Source of the DNA: Deltaproteobacteria bacterium
GTDB taxonomy: Bacteria; Desulfobacterota; DSM-4660; Desulfatiglandales; B25-G16
Direction of reading: 5' to 3'
Assembly (NCBI GenBank): GCA_019308645.1
Contig: JAFDHR010000162.1
Coordinates: 1-5,763 of the forward strand
DNA: 5,763 bases
Shown here: one piece after another, positions 1-5,763 of the stretch
Layout of the letters: the number at the start of each line of letters is the position of its first letter
Position numbering within the stretch: position 1 is the stretch's first letter
Made by a program: the position numbers and the translations under genes
Notes under the pieces: generated by a model
What the model was told of the DNA's origin: nothing
What the model saw: only the letters and a program-made list of their open reading frames with translations
Databases searched by the model: none

Positions 1-900
1 TAATGAATCAGGATGAACAAACCCTAATATTTCTGCATGGAGCATCTGCCTTTTTATTAAAGTAAGTGTTTTTTTCATTGTCAAAGATTTTTGATTCCAC
101 CATTTTTTCCCATATCCATATACAACATCCCCTACCACTGGATATCCCATGTATGCCATATGAACTCGTATTTGGTGAGTCCTACCAGTATGGAGGTTTA
201 TCCTTAAAAGTGAAAAACCAAGAGGAAATACAGATATGACCTCCCACTCACTTATGGCGGCTCTCCCTTTTAAAAGAGACACGCTCATCTCTTTTCTTTT
301 TATTGGGTGTCTACTGATAGGTAAATCTATTATCCCCCCTTTTTTTTCAACATTACCATGGACAATGGTAAGATAGCTTTTTTTTATCTCTCTTTTTTTG
401 AATTGATTAGATAAAAAATCGTGAGCTTTATCACTTTTGGCTACTACCATCACACCTGAGGTATCTTTATCGAGCCTATGAACAATCCCCGGCCTTATCG
501 GATCGCCGGAAGAAGAAAGATTTCTACATCTATAGAGAAGGCCATGGACCAAAGTTCCTGTATAATGGCCAGCAGAAGGATGAACCACCAGGCCTGGGGG
601 TTTATTGACTACCAAGATTGAATTATCTTCGTAAAGAAGGTCAAACTTTACATTTTCAGGGATTTCTAAAGGGGCTGATTTGGGTAAAAATGAAATCTTT
701 ATCCTGTCGCCAGGTTTTGGTTGATAACTAGGTTTCTTTCTTTTACCATTAACGGTTACGGCGCCAGTCGTTATAAGGTTTTGAATCCTTGCCCTTGATA
801 AACTAACATCCTTATTATCAGAGAGAAACTTATCAAGCCTTACGTCTATTTCTTTTGACGGTTCACGAAAGATAAATGTTTTCTCCCAACTGTTTACCAC
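1..900 (-). CDS. rluD: RluD-family 23S rRNA pseudouridine synthase, C-terminus cut by window edge
   Basis: Isomerises specific uridines in 23S rRNA to pseudouridine in the cytoplasm; the RluD type modifies helix 69. The frame is open from 900 to the left edge with no stop: 300 residues are visible and roughly 20-30 are probably missing. An S4-type RNA-binding domain covers about residues 17-75 (RLDKFLSDN at 21-29). The synthase domain follows, with VVNKPPGLVVHPS (97-109), the catalytic-Asp motif HRLDKDTSG (141-149, Asp144), the GRTHQIRVHMA motif (239-249) and RQMLHAEILGLVHP near the edge. The start is taken as GTG at 900 because an in-frame TAG lies at 912-910 and no other start codon precedes the RLDKFL motif. 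That GTG has no well-spaced Shine-Dalgarno, while an out-of-frame ATG at 916 does. The gene follows carD by 21 nt, so co-transcription is likely. RluC and other RluA-family members are possible alternatives; the S4 domain and HRLDKDTSG favour RluD-like. Confidence 0.93.
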   Translation of the reverse strand, partial: MVNSWEKTFIFREPSKEIDVRLDKFLSDNKDVSLSRARIQNLITTGAVTVNGKRKKPSYQPKPGDRIKISFLPKSAPLEIPENVKFDLLYEDNSILVVNKPPGLVVHPSAGHYTGTLVHGLLYRCRNLSSSGDPIRPGIVHRLDKDTSGVMVVAKSDKAHDFLSNQFKKREIKKSYLTIVHGNVEKKGGIIDLPISRHPIKRKEMSVSLLKGRAAISEWEVISVFPLGFSLLRINLHTGRTHQIRVHMAYMGYPVVGDVVYGYGKKWWNQKSLTMKKTLTLIKRQMLHAEILGFVHPDSL

Positions 901-921
901 AACTCTTTGCTAACATAAGTT

Positions 922-1428
922 TTATCCTTTATCCTGTTGGGTTTGCACAAAGAGATTTGATTGAATATCTCTTTCTACATCTTCCTCCTTCATGTTTTTC
1001 GCGAGGGAGATTTCCTTTACAAGCAAACTTCGGGCCGTATCCAACATCTTTCTTTCCCCAAAGGAAAGCTCTTTATCCTGCTTTATTGTGCTCAAATCGC
1101 GATAGACTTCCGCAACCTCAAAGACAGAGCCACTTTTAATCTTATCCATGTAATCCCTATACCGTCTGTTCCAGGTCTGATTATCATCTACGTACATATC
1201 CCTATTGTTAAGGATAGAGAAAACTTTTGATACCTCAGTCTGGTCTATTAATTCTCTTAGGCCAACATTTTTAGTGTTTGAAGATGGAATCATAATAATC
1301 ATATTATTTTCAAGTATTCTCATGACGAAAAAATCTTCCTGACAACCAGAAATTTCTCTATTCTCAATCCTCTCAATAACCCCAACACCATGTGCTGGAT
1401 ACACGGCCAAATCGCCTATCTTAAACAT
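922..1428 (-). CDS. carD: CarD/CdnL-family RNA polymerase-binding transcription regulator
   Basis: CarD proteins bind the RNAP beta subunit and stabilise the open promoter complex, notably at rRNA and other housekeeping promoters. The 168-residue protein has the family's usual length. The N-terminal RNAP-interaction (TRCF-RID-like, Tudor-fold) domain spans about residues 1-60, with FKIGDLAVYPAHGVGVIERIE at the start and IMIPSSN (45-51) then VGLREL (55-60). The C-terminal helical DNA-contacting domain spans about 65-160 and keeps the characteristic tryptophan in TWNRRYRDYM (Trp86), followed by KIKSGSVFEVAEVYRDL (96-112) and LSFGERKMLDTAR (121-133). ATG at 1428 has a strong AGGAGG site 5 nt upstream. 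The gene lies 98 nt after hppA with no intrinsic terminator between, and 21 nt before rluD. Co-transcription is likely, with an internal promoter possible. In this cluster of translation genes a growth-rate or rRNA-promoter role is a reasonable inference; no target is visible here. Confidence 0.95.
   Translation of the reverse strand: MFKIGDLAVYPAHGVGVIERIENREISGCQEDFFVMRILENNMIIMIPSSNTKNVGLRELIDQTEVSKVFSILNNRDMYVDDNQTWNRRYRDYMDKIKSGSVFEVAEVYRDLSTIKQDKELSFGERKMLDTARSLLVKEISLAKNMKEEDVERDIQSNLFVQTQQDKG
925..930 (-). promoter_or_regulatory. Shine-Dalgarno AAAGGA overlapping the carD end
   Basis: AAAGGA covers the last two sense codons of carD. It stands 8 nt upstream of an ATG at 916-914, which is out of frame with rluD and opens only a 17-codon frame ending at 865-863. 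The in-frame rluD GTG at 900 is 24 nt from this site, too far for ordinary initiation. It therefore either drives the mini-ORF with re-initiation at GTG, or marks the true rluD start if the sequence carries a one-base indel. Confidence 0.4.
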
Positions 1429-1433
1429 TCTTA

Positions 1434-1439
1434 CCTCCT
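1434..1439 (-). promoter_or_regulatory. Strong ribosome binding site of carD (AGGAGG)
   Basis: AGGAGG lies 5 nt upstream of the carD ATG. It is close to the full anti-Shine-Dalgarno match and fixes the start at 1428. Confidence 0.85.
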
Positions 1440-1448
1440 GTTACTTTA

Positions 1449-1461
1449 AGTATTAGATACT
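1449..1461. repeat. Small perfect inverted repeat in the hppA-carD gap
   Basis: AGTAT and ATACT arms are separated by 3 nt (TAG on the plus strand), about 20-30 nt upstream of the carD start. It could be a small operator or part of an AT-rich promoter, but 5-bp arms can occur by chance in AT-rich DNA. The rest of the 98-nt gap shows no T-run hairpin and no clear -35/-10 pair. Confidence 0.2.
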
Positions 1462-1526
1462 CAATCGGAAAAACTCTTTATCTCCTAAATGAGGTAGCTT
1501 TAAAGTTGAAGGCCCTATCATATTTT

Positions 1527-3587
1527 TTATCTTAAAAACAAACCAATTACAGGTAGTATTGGTGCAATTACAAGTGATACAACTGACATCAATTTTATCA
1601 ATATATTCATTGCTGGTCCGGAGGTGTCTTTAAAAGGGTCACCTACTGTATCACCAACTATTGCAGCCTTATGGTTATCACTTCCTTTGCCTCCCAAATG
1701 ACCTGATTCTATGTATTTTTTGGCGTTATCCCAGGCCCCGCCTCCATTGGCCATAAAAAGGGCCAGAAATGCGCCCATGACTGTAGCACCCAGAAGCATT
1801 CCGCCCAGGGACTCCTTCCCCAGAAGAAAACCTACAGCCACAGGAGTAAGAATAGCAACCAGACCTGGTGCCACCATCCTCTTAAGGGCCGCCTCAGTTG
1901 CAATAGATACACAGGTTGCCGGATCTGGCTTCACTCCTTCTTTTCCCTCAAGAAGCCCGGGGATTTCCCTGAATTGGCGTCGTATTTCTTCCACTATACT
2001 GAATGCGGCCTTACCCACTGAGGTCATGGTCATTGCTGCGCAAAGCATAGGTACAATACCACCTATAAAGACCCCTATCACAACATAAGGGTTCATAATG
2101 CTTAGCTTTGCTACTTCAATACCTGCCGCCTGGGTGTAAGCCACAAAGAGGGCCAGCGCAGTCAGGGCTGCGGAGCCGATGGCAAATCCTTTTCCGATGG
2201 CAGCAGTGGTGTTACCTAAAGCATCAAGGCTGTCCGTGATCTTTCTGGTTTCAGGGCCAAGGCCTGACATTTCTGATATACCCCCAGCATTGTCTGCTAT
2301 TGGCCCATACGCATCAACGGTCATGGTAGCACCAACTGTGGCCAGCATTCCCACGGCAGAAAGACCGATACCATAAATACCTGCGGCCTTAAATCCTACG
2401 AATGTAGCCACACATATGCCTAAAATGGGGAGATAGGTGGACTGCATGCCCACAGCTAAACCAGCAATGATCAATGTTGCAGGGCCTGTGGCAGATTGAC
2501 CTGCAATACGTCTGATGGGTGGACCCGAGGTGTAGTACTCTGCCAGAAGGCCGATGGCAATACCGCAGAGAAGACCGGAAAAGATAGCCCAGAATGCTCC
2601 CCATGGCATGCCGATAGAATTTACAATGATAGCGGTCAAGATTACGAAAACAGCGGCTGCTACAAAGGTTGTAGACCTAAGGGCAGTGGCTGGATTTCCG
2701 GCTTGAAAGAGCTTGATGGAAAATACACCCACAAATGAACTCAGTAATCCTGCCATTACAACAAGGATGGGCATTGCCATGTACTTTAACTTTATGGCTA
2801 CCACGTCTAAACCCTTCAGGACAGGAAATTGATTAAGAAACTCAGGCGTAATAGATAATGTGGCTGCAATTGCGATGGTAGCAATTACAGAGCCAACATA
2901 GGATTCAAATATATCCGCTCCCATCCCTGCGATATCACCCACATTATCTCCCACATTATCCGCGATAACTCCGGGATTTCGTGGGTCATCCTCAGGAATA
3001 CCAGCCTCCACCTTTCCTACCAGATCAGCCCCTACATCCGCAGCCTTTGTAAATACACCACCGCCAACCCTGGCAAATAGGGCAATGGAGCTTGCTCCCA
3101 TAGCAAACCCATTAATATATTGTGCTGTTTCCGGGTCACCCCCATAATACCAGAACCAGAAACCAAGTCCGAGAAGACCAAGGCTGGCGACAGAAATGCC
3201 CATTACTGAGCCGGAAAAGTAAGATACGTTAAGGGCTTTCGCCTGACCATATTTATTCGCAGCATTTGCTGTTCGAGAATTACCTTTGGTAGCGGCACTC
3301 ATTCCTGAAAATCCGGCTAGCATAGAACAAAACGCCCCGGTCACAAAGGCAATAGCCGTTCTCCAAGATATACCAAAACCAAGTAACAATAAAACTATAG
3401 CTATAAAAACAAGCAGGACTGAATATTCTTTCTTTAAAAAGGCCATAGCACCGGAATGGATCATGCCTTCCAGATCCTTCATAAGCTCACTTCCATTAGG
3501 TTGTTTTTTGACATAAAGAAATACTAAATAGGCGATTATAAGGCCCAAAATTCCTAAATAAGGTGCATACGCAGTTAAACTTTGCAT
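1527..3587 (-). CDS. hppA: Membrane-integral ion-translocating pyrophosphatase, K+-dependent class
   Basis: Hydrolyses pyrophosphate and pumps H+ and/or Na+ across the cytoplasmic membrane. The 686-residue length and about 16 hydrophobic segments fit the family. The PPi/Mg-binding loops are intact: DVGADLVGK (184-192), DNVGDNVGD (210-218), DNAGGISEM (432-440) and [14 protein letters not shown] (645-658). The motif GNTTAAIG (458-465) has Ala462 and Gly465 where K+-independent enzymes have Lys and Thr, so it belongs to the K+-dependent class. A glutamate directly before Ser-Tyr (Glu228 in DIFESYVGS) sits where Na+-pumping members carry their gate glutamate, so a Na+ pump is plausible, but this residue alone does not exclude H+. 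The ATG at 3587 overlaps the pth stop (TAATG) and has AGGAGG 10 nt upstream, indicating translational coupling. Base composition looks more GC-rich than its neighbours, which its Gly/Ala-rich content can explain. Confidence 0.97.
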   Translation of the reverse strand: MQSLTAYAPYLGILGLIIAYLVFLYVKKQPNGSELMKDLEGMIHSGAMAFLKKEYSVLLVFIAIVLLLLGFGISWRTAIAFVTGAFCSMLAGFSGMSAATKGNSRTANAANKYGQAKALNVSYFSGSVMGISVASLGLLGLGFWFWYYGGDPETAQYINGFAMGASSIALFARVGGGVFTKAADVGADLVGKVEAGIPEDDPRNPGVIADNVGDNVGDIAGMGADIFESYVGSVIATIAIAATLSITPEFLNQFPVLKGLDVVAIKLKYMAMPILVVMAGLLSSFVGVFSIKLFQAGNPATALRSTTFVAAAVFVILTAIIVNSIGMPWGAFWAIFSGLLCGIAIGLLAEYYTSGPPIRRIAGQSATGPATLIIAGLAVGMQSTYLPILGICVATFVGFKAAGIYGIGLSAVGMLATVGATMTVDAYGPIADNAGGISEMSGLGPETRKITDSLDALGNTTAAIGKGFAIGSAALTALALFVAYTQAAGIEVAKLSIMNPYVVIGVFIGGIVPMLCAAMTMTSVGKAAFSIVEEIRRQFREIPGLLEGKEGVKPDPATCVSIATEAALKRMVAPGLVAILTPVAVGFLLGKESLGGMLLGATVMGAFLALFMANGGGAWDNAKKYIESGHLGGKGSDNHKAAIVGDTVGDPFKDTSGPAMNILIKLMSVVSLVIAPILPVIGLFLR

Positions 3588-4171
3588 TATTTTTCTACCT
3601 CCTTTTTCCTGATTGTCAAAGAATTGAACGTATTCATTGCCGCCTCTACTCCATATAAAACAAATGATTCGATGGCCTTTACTGCTATATGCAATGCTTC
3701 TTTGATTGTTGTTTGTTGATCATCATAAAAAGGATTCAAAACAAAGTCCTCAATTGCTTCATTATACCTGGGTCTGCCTATTCCAATCTTAGTCCTGCAG
3801 AACTCATTTGTTCCAAGGTGATAAGCTAAAGACTCTATCCCATGATGACCTCCTGCCCCTCCTCCACATGCTATCTTTATACGACCCACATCTAAATCAA
3901 TATCATCATGTATAACCATTATATCTCTAATATCTGGCCTGTAATATTCAACAAAATACTTAACCGCAATTCCTGATCTATTCATTAATGTTTGTGGGCA
4001 TGCCAATAGTATCTTTTTATTATGGTAATTTGTGGTTGTGCTTAAGGTTTGAAAGCGTTGATCAGATAAATGAAGGCCTAATTGAGTACATAAAAGATCA
4101 ACGGTCTTAAATCCAAGATTATGTCTACTGTTTTTGTATACAGTGCCTGGATTACCAAGCCCTATTATCAA
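3587..4171 (-). CDS. pth: Peptidyl-tRNA hydrolase (bacterial Pth family)
   Basis: Cleaves peptidyl-tRNA dropped from ribosomes, recycling tRNA. The 194-residue length is typical. Family motifs are present: GLGNPG (4-9, Asn7 equivalent to E. coli Asn10), the catalytic histidine in SRHNLGF (His17, equivalent to His20), LMNRSG (62-67, equivalent to Met67/Asn68) and HDDIDLDVG (88-96, with the essential Asp at 89). The glycine-rich loop reads GGGAGGHHG (103-111), so the position usually held by active-site Asn114 is His110. The start is unusual. TTG at 4171 gives L-I-I-G-L-G-N-P-G and is used here. An ATA at 4177 would give the usual N-terminal spacing (x-C-L-I-I-G-L). The only nearby ATG (4175-4173) is out of frame by one base. 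No Shine-Dalgarno is obvious. The gene starts 10 nt after rplY and overlaps hppA by one base, so translation is probably coupled on both sides. Confidence 0.95.
   Translation of the reverse strand: MIIGLGNPGTVYKNSRHNLGFKTVDLLCTQLGLHLSDQRFQTLSTTTNYHNKKILLACPQTLMNRSGIAVKYFVEYYRPDIRDIMVIHDDIDLDVGRIKIACGGGAGGHHGIESLAYHLGTNEFCRTKIGIGRPRYNEAIEDFVLNPFYDDQQTTIKEALHIAVKAIESFVLYGVEAAMNTFNSLTIRKKEVEK
3598..3603 (-). promoter_or_regulatory. Ribosome binding site of hppA inside the pth 3' end
   Basis: AGGAGG lies within the last codons of pth, 10 nt upstream of the hppA ATG. Together with the one-base stop/start overlap this supports coupled translation of pth and hppA. Confidence 0.75.
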
Positions 4172-4181
4172 ACATATGGTT

Positions 4182-4841
4182 TTAGGATTTATCTTCGACT
4201 TTTATTTCCTCACTTTCAGCTTCTTCTCCCTCTTCTTCTATCTCTTCTTCTATCTCTTCTTCTATCTCTTCTTCTATGGTAGGAGCACCAACTGTGGCAA
4301 TGGTAAGATCTCTGTCTTCTATTGATTTTAAACCTGGAGGCAAATCAATGTCCTCTATATGAAGTGACTGTCCAATAGCAAGGCCAGACACATCAATCTC
4401 TATTTTGTCTACCAGGTTTTTTGGCATACACGAGATCTTTAACTCCCTACGGGTATGCTCTAAAATACCACCCTCACTTACCCCTATTGGTGTATTTACG
4501 AGATACACAGGAATATCAACCTCTAATTCCTTTTCCATAGATATCTCATAAAAATCAACATGAAGATGATCCCTTGTAACCGGATCCTTCTGTATCTCTT
4601 TTATCATAACTCTCCTAGATTGATTTGTTCCATTAGAGTCTATTTTTAGATCAAATATAATATTTTCAGCTGATCTTCCTCTAAGAATTTTTTGGAGCTG
4701 CTTATAATCTAGTGAAAGCATCATTGGACTTGTCTCTGGACCATATAGTATAACAGGAAGCCTGCCCACGCTTCTTAGCTTTCGAGCCGAGCCTTTACCC
4801 GTCATGGTTCTTTTTTTCGAATCTAATTGTATAGTAGCCAT
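4182..4841 (-). CDS. rplY: 50S ribosomal protein L25, long CTC form with acidic tail
   Basis: Binds 5S rRNA in the large ribosomal subunit; the long two-domain form is also known as CTC/TL5 and is stress-linked in some bacteria. The 219-residue protein has an N-terminal L25 beta-barrel domain (about 4-97) with TGKGSARKLRSVGRLPVILYG (14-34) and the 5S-binding-region signature KEIQKDPVTRDHLHVDF (81-97). A C-terminal TL5 beta domain (about 100-186) follows, with VDIPVYLVNTPIGVSEGG (108-125). The last ~30 residues are a Glu-rich tail built from four-residue EEEI-type repeats (189-204) and ending in KVEDKS. ATG at 4841 is preceded by GGAG at 7 nt. The gene follows prs after a 279-nt gap and precedes pth by 10 nt, the common prs-rplY-pth order. 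Confidence 0.96.
   Translation of the reverse strand: MATIQLDSKKRTMTGKGSARKLRSVGRLPVILYGPETSPMMLSLDYKQLQKILRGRSAENIIFDLKIDSNGTNQSRRVMIKEIQKDPVTRDHLHVDFYEISMEKELEVDIPVYLVNTPIGVSEGGILEHTRRELKISCMPKNLVDKIEIDVSGLAIGQSLHIEDIDLPPGLKSIEDRDLTIATVGAPTIEEEIEEEIEEEIEEEGEEAESEEIKVEDKS
4231..4277. repeat. 12-bp tandem repeat, about 3.9 copies, within rplY
   Basis: The plus-strand unit is TCTTCTTCTATC, repeated at 4231, 4243, 4255 and 4267, the last copy diverging at its final base. On the coding strand each unit gives Ile plus three Glu. Being a multiple of three, copy changes would lengthen or shorten the acidic tail of L25 without shifting frame. Confidence 0.95.
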
Positions 4842-4848
4842 TCATTAA

Positions 4849-4852
4849 CTCC
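4849..4852 (-). promoter_or_regulatory. Ribosome binding site of rplY (GGAG)
   Basis: GGAG stands 7 nt upstream of the rplY ATG at 4841 and supports that start. Confidence 0.6.
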
Positions 4853-4863
4853 AAATGTTGTAA

Positions 4864-4884
4864 GTTATCCGCTCACCATTATCC
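4864..4884 (-). promoter_or_regulatory. Possible promoter -10 plus lac-operator-like sequence upstream of rplY
   Basis: The minus strand reads GGATAAT (4884-4878), then GGTGAGCGGATAAC down to 4864. GATAAT could serve as a -10 box, but the hexamer 18 nt upstream (TTTCTC) is a poor -35. The 13-mer GTGAGCGGATAAC equals the core of E. coli lacO1; over 21 aligned bases I count 16 matches. GGATAAT and GGATAAC also form a direct repeat 14 nt apart. The right half of the operator is not conserved and no LacI-type gene is in the window, so this is only a candidate. Confidence 0.2.
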
Positions 4885-4944
4885 ATTGTTATTTTTCAAA
4901 TGAGAAACTAACAACGAACAATCAGCAACAATCCTTCAATCCCC

Positions 4945-4957
4945 GCCTGCCAGGCAG
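4945..4957. repeat. GC-rich palindrome in the prs-rplY gap
   Basis: GCCTGCCAGGCAG contains two overlapping palindromes, CTGCC-A-GGCAG (4947-4957) and GCCT-GCC-AGGC (4945-4955). Such CCTGCC/GGCAGG motifs are common in dispersed intergenic repeats. It stands out from the AT-rich surroundings. Confidence 0.45.
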
Positions 4958-4976
4958 CTAGTGTCTGTCAGGTCTG

Positions 4977-4995
4977 GCCTATAATCTTAATAGGC
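4977..4995. repeat. Inverted repeat GCCTAT/ATAGGC in the prs-rplY gap
   Basis: Perfect 6-bp arms (4977-4982 and 4990-4995) enclose a 7-nt loop. No T-run follows on either strand, so it is not a canonical terminator. Confidence 0.4.
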
Positions 4996-5044
4996 TGATC
5001 TGAATGCGCAGTGCCCTATAGATTTGATTACCTGATTCAAGCAT
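4979..5044 (-). CDS. Candidate 21-codon small ORF, function unknown
   Basis: ATG at 5044 has GGGAGG 6 nt upstream (5056-5051) and runs 21 codons to TAG, encoding MLESGNQIYRAL followed by RIQISLLRL. The spacing is good, but the ORF is short, lies in palindrome-rich intergenic DNA, and resembles no protein I recognise. It may be a remnant of a larger repeat or gene, or chance. Confidence 0.12.
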   Translation of the reverse strand: MLESGNQIYRALRIQISLLRL

Positions 5045-5057
5045 GTCATACCTCCCG

Positions 5058-5092
5058 ATCCTGTCCCGGTCTCGGGACGGTGAGGGCAGGAT
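5058..5092. repeat. Nested GC-rich hairpin downstream of prs
   Basis: An inner perfect stem GTCCCG/CGGGAC (5063-5068 and 5073-5078) has a 4-nt loop. Outer arms ATCCT and AGGAT (5058-5062 and 5088-5092) flank it, leaving an asymmetric bulge. It starts about 30 nt after the prs stop, where a terminator or mRNA-stabilising hairpin could lie. No T-run follows on the transcribed strand, so an intrinsic terminator is not supported. Confidence 0.5.
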
Positions 5093-5120
5093 GCAATACC
5101 TAAAATGTACTAGCTTACGA

Positions 5121-5762
5121 TTATACAAATAGTGAACTCACAGATCTTGAATAATATACTCGCTTTATGGCCTCACCCAGAATTTCCGACACAGAAACAA
5201 CCTTGATTTTGGAGCACTCAGATGCCTTTTTATTTAACGGAACTGTATTTGTTACTACCAGTGACTCGATAGTCGATTCCTCTATCCTTTTTATCGCATT
5301 ACCAGAGAGAACTGGATGAACACAGCAGGCGTAAACATGTTTTGCTCCATTTTGGGTTAATACCTGAGCGGCCTGTACCAGTGTTCCACCTGTATCAATC
5401 ATGTCATCAAGAATAACGGCTGTTTTCCCTTTTACATCCCCAATTATATGCATGGCCGCTGCAACATTAGGTTCCTCTCTTCTCTTGTCTATTATTGCTA
5501 AAGAAGCATTAAGTCTCTTGGCAAAGGCCCGTGCTCTCTCCACGCCACCAGCATCGGGAGAGATTATTGATAGATTATTTTTAAAATGCTTCCGAATGTA
5601 GTTCAGTATAACAGGTGCTGCGAACAGATTATCCACCGGGATGTTGAAGTATCCTTGAATCTGCCCGGCATGAAGATCAACTGAGATCACACGATTCACT
5701 CCGGCAACTGTTATCAGGTCAGCTACGAGCTTTGCACTTATAGGAACCCGTGGCTTAACTTT
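5121..5762 (-). CDS. prs: Ribose-phosphate pyrophosphokinase, N-terminus cut by window edge
   Basis: Makes PRPP from ribose 5-phosphate and ATP, the entry point for purine, pyrimidine, NAD, His and Trp synthesis, in the cytoplasm. The frame is open to the right edge; 213 C-terminal residues are visible, so about 100 N-terminal residues are missing from a usual ~315. The fragment begins [16 protein letters not shown], the conserved segment after the ATP-binding loop. It then shows the metal-binding histidine in [11 protein letters not shown] (His31 of the fragment), [25 protein letters not shown] (68-85), the PRPP/ribose-phosphate loop DDMIDTGGT (119-127), HPVLSG (149-154) and the terminal SVSSLF. 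There is no internal start: the codon at 5699 is a GTG inside the conserved region. It is the first visible gene of the cluster, and 279 nt separate it from rplY. Confidence 0.97.
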   Translation of the reverse strand, partial: KVKPRVPISAKLVADLITVAGVNRVISVDLHAGQIQGYFNIPVDNLFAAPVILNYIRKHFKNNLSIISPDAGGVERARAFAKRLNASLAIIDKRREEPNVAAAMHIIGDVKGKTAVILDDMIDTGGTLVQAAQVLTQNGAKHVYACCVHPVLSGNAIKRIEESTIESLVVTNTVPLNKKASECSKIKVVSVSEILGEAIKRVYYSRSVSSLFV

Positions 5763-5763
5763 T

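Noticed and set aside
876..1230. Two plus-strand ORFs (876-1139 and 961-1230) opposite carD
   Set aside because: They lie antisense to the well-conserved carD frame, have no ribosome binding site of note and show no recognisable motifs.
1711..2738. Plus-strand ORFs (1711-2088, 2179-2376, 2496-2738) and a second minus-frame ORF (2389-2604) within hppA
   Set aside because: All overlap the intact, highly conserved hppA frame and are rich in residues expected from shadow reading of Gly/Ala codons.
3286..3516. Plus-strand 76-codon ORF opposite the hppA N-terminus
   Set aside because: Antisense to a conserved gene, with no family resemblance.
4134..4325. Plus-strand 63-codon ORF rich in Phe/Tyr/Leu
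   Set aside because: It is the antisense reading of the rplY acidic-tail repeat, whose periodicity alone gives the repeated FFYL pattern.
5058..5092. Intrinsic terminator for prs
   Set aside because: The stem is good but no T-run follows on the transcribed (minus) strand, so it is listed only as a hairpin.
5401..5601. Plus-strand 66-codon ORF opposite prs
   Set aside because: Antisense to the conserved PRPP synthetase frame.
5121..5699. A complete short gene starting at 5699
   Set aside because: The codon there is an internal GTG; homologous sequence continues upstream to the window edge, so the gene is simply cut by the edge.

Overview
The window is a tightly packed bacterial chromosomal segment. 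Every recognisable gene lies on the minus strand, so transcription runs from the right edge to the left. In that order the genes are: the C-terminal two thirds of ribose-phosphate pyrophosphokinase (prs, cut by the right edge), a long-form ribosomal protein L25/CTC (rplY), peptidyl-tRNA hydrolase (pth), a membrane-integral ion-pumping pyrophosphatase (hppA), a CarD-family RNA polymerase-binding regulator (carD), and an RluD-type 23S rRNA pseudouridine synthase (rluD, C-terminus cut by the left edge).

The neighbourhood prs-rplY-pth is a widespread bacterial housekeeping cluster. From recall of similar gene orders, its continuation with carD and rluD, the two-domain L25 with an acidic tail, and moderate-to-low GC would fit Desulfobacterota (former Deltaproteobacteria) or a related phylum. 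This is inference; no 16S or other marker is present to fix the taxonomy.

Layout: 1-900 rluD; 922-1428 carD; 1429-1526 a 98-nt gap with the carD Shine-Dalgarno and a small inverted repeat; 1527-3587 hppA; 3587-4171 pth, which overlaps hppA by one base (TAATG); 4182-4841 rplY; 4842-5120 a 279-nt gap, the only sizeable non-coding stretch, holding several GC-rich inverted repeats, a possible weak promoter and a lac-operator-like 13-mer; 5121-5762 prs. I see no convincing intrinsic terminator (stem plus T-run) anywhere, no tRNA or rRNA gene, no CRISPR array and no insertion sequence.

Functionally the genes join translation (L25, Pth, RluD), transcription initiation (CarD) and nucleotide/pyrophosphate economy. 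Prs makes PRPP, whose use by phosphoribosyltransferases releases PPi, and HppA recovers the energy of PPi hydrolysis as an ion gradient. HppA carries the sequence marks of the K+-dependent class and a glutamate position shared with Na+ pumps. The oddities are local: unusual start-site arrangements for rluD and pth, a His where Pth normally has an active-site Asn, a 12-bp tandem repeat encoding the L25 acidic tail, and an unexplained palindrome-rich gap. I do not see a convincing previously undescribed system here.
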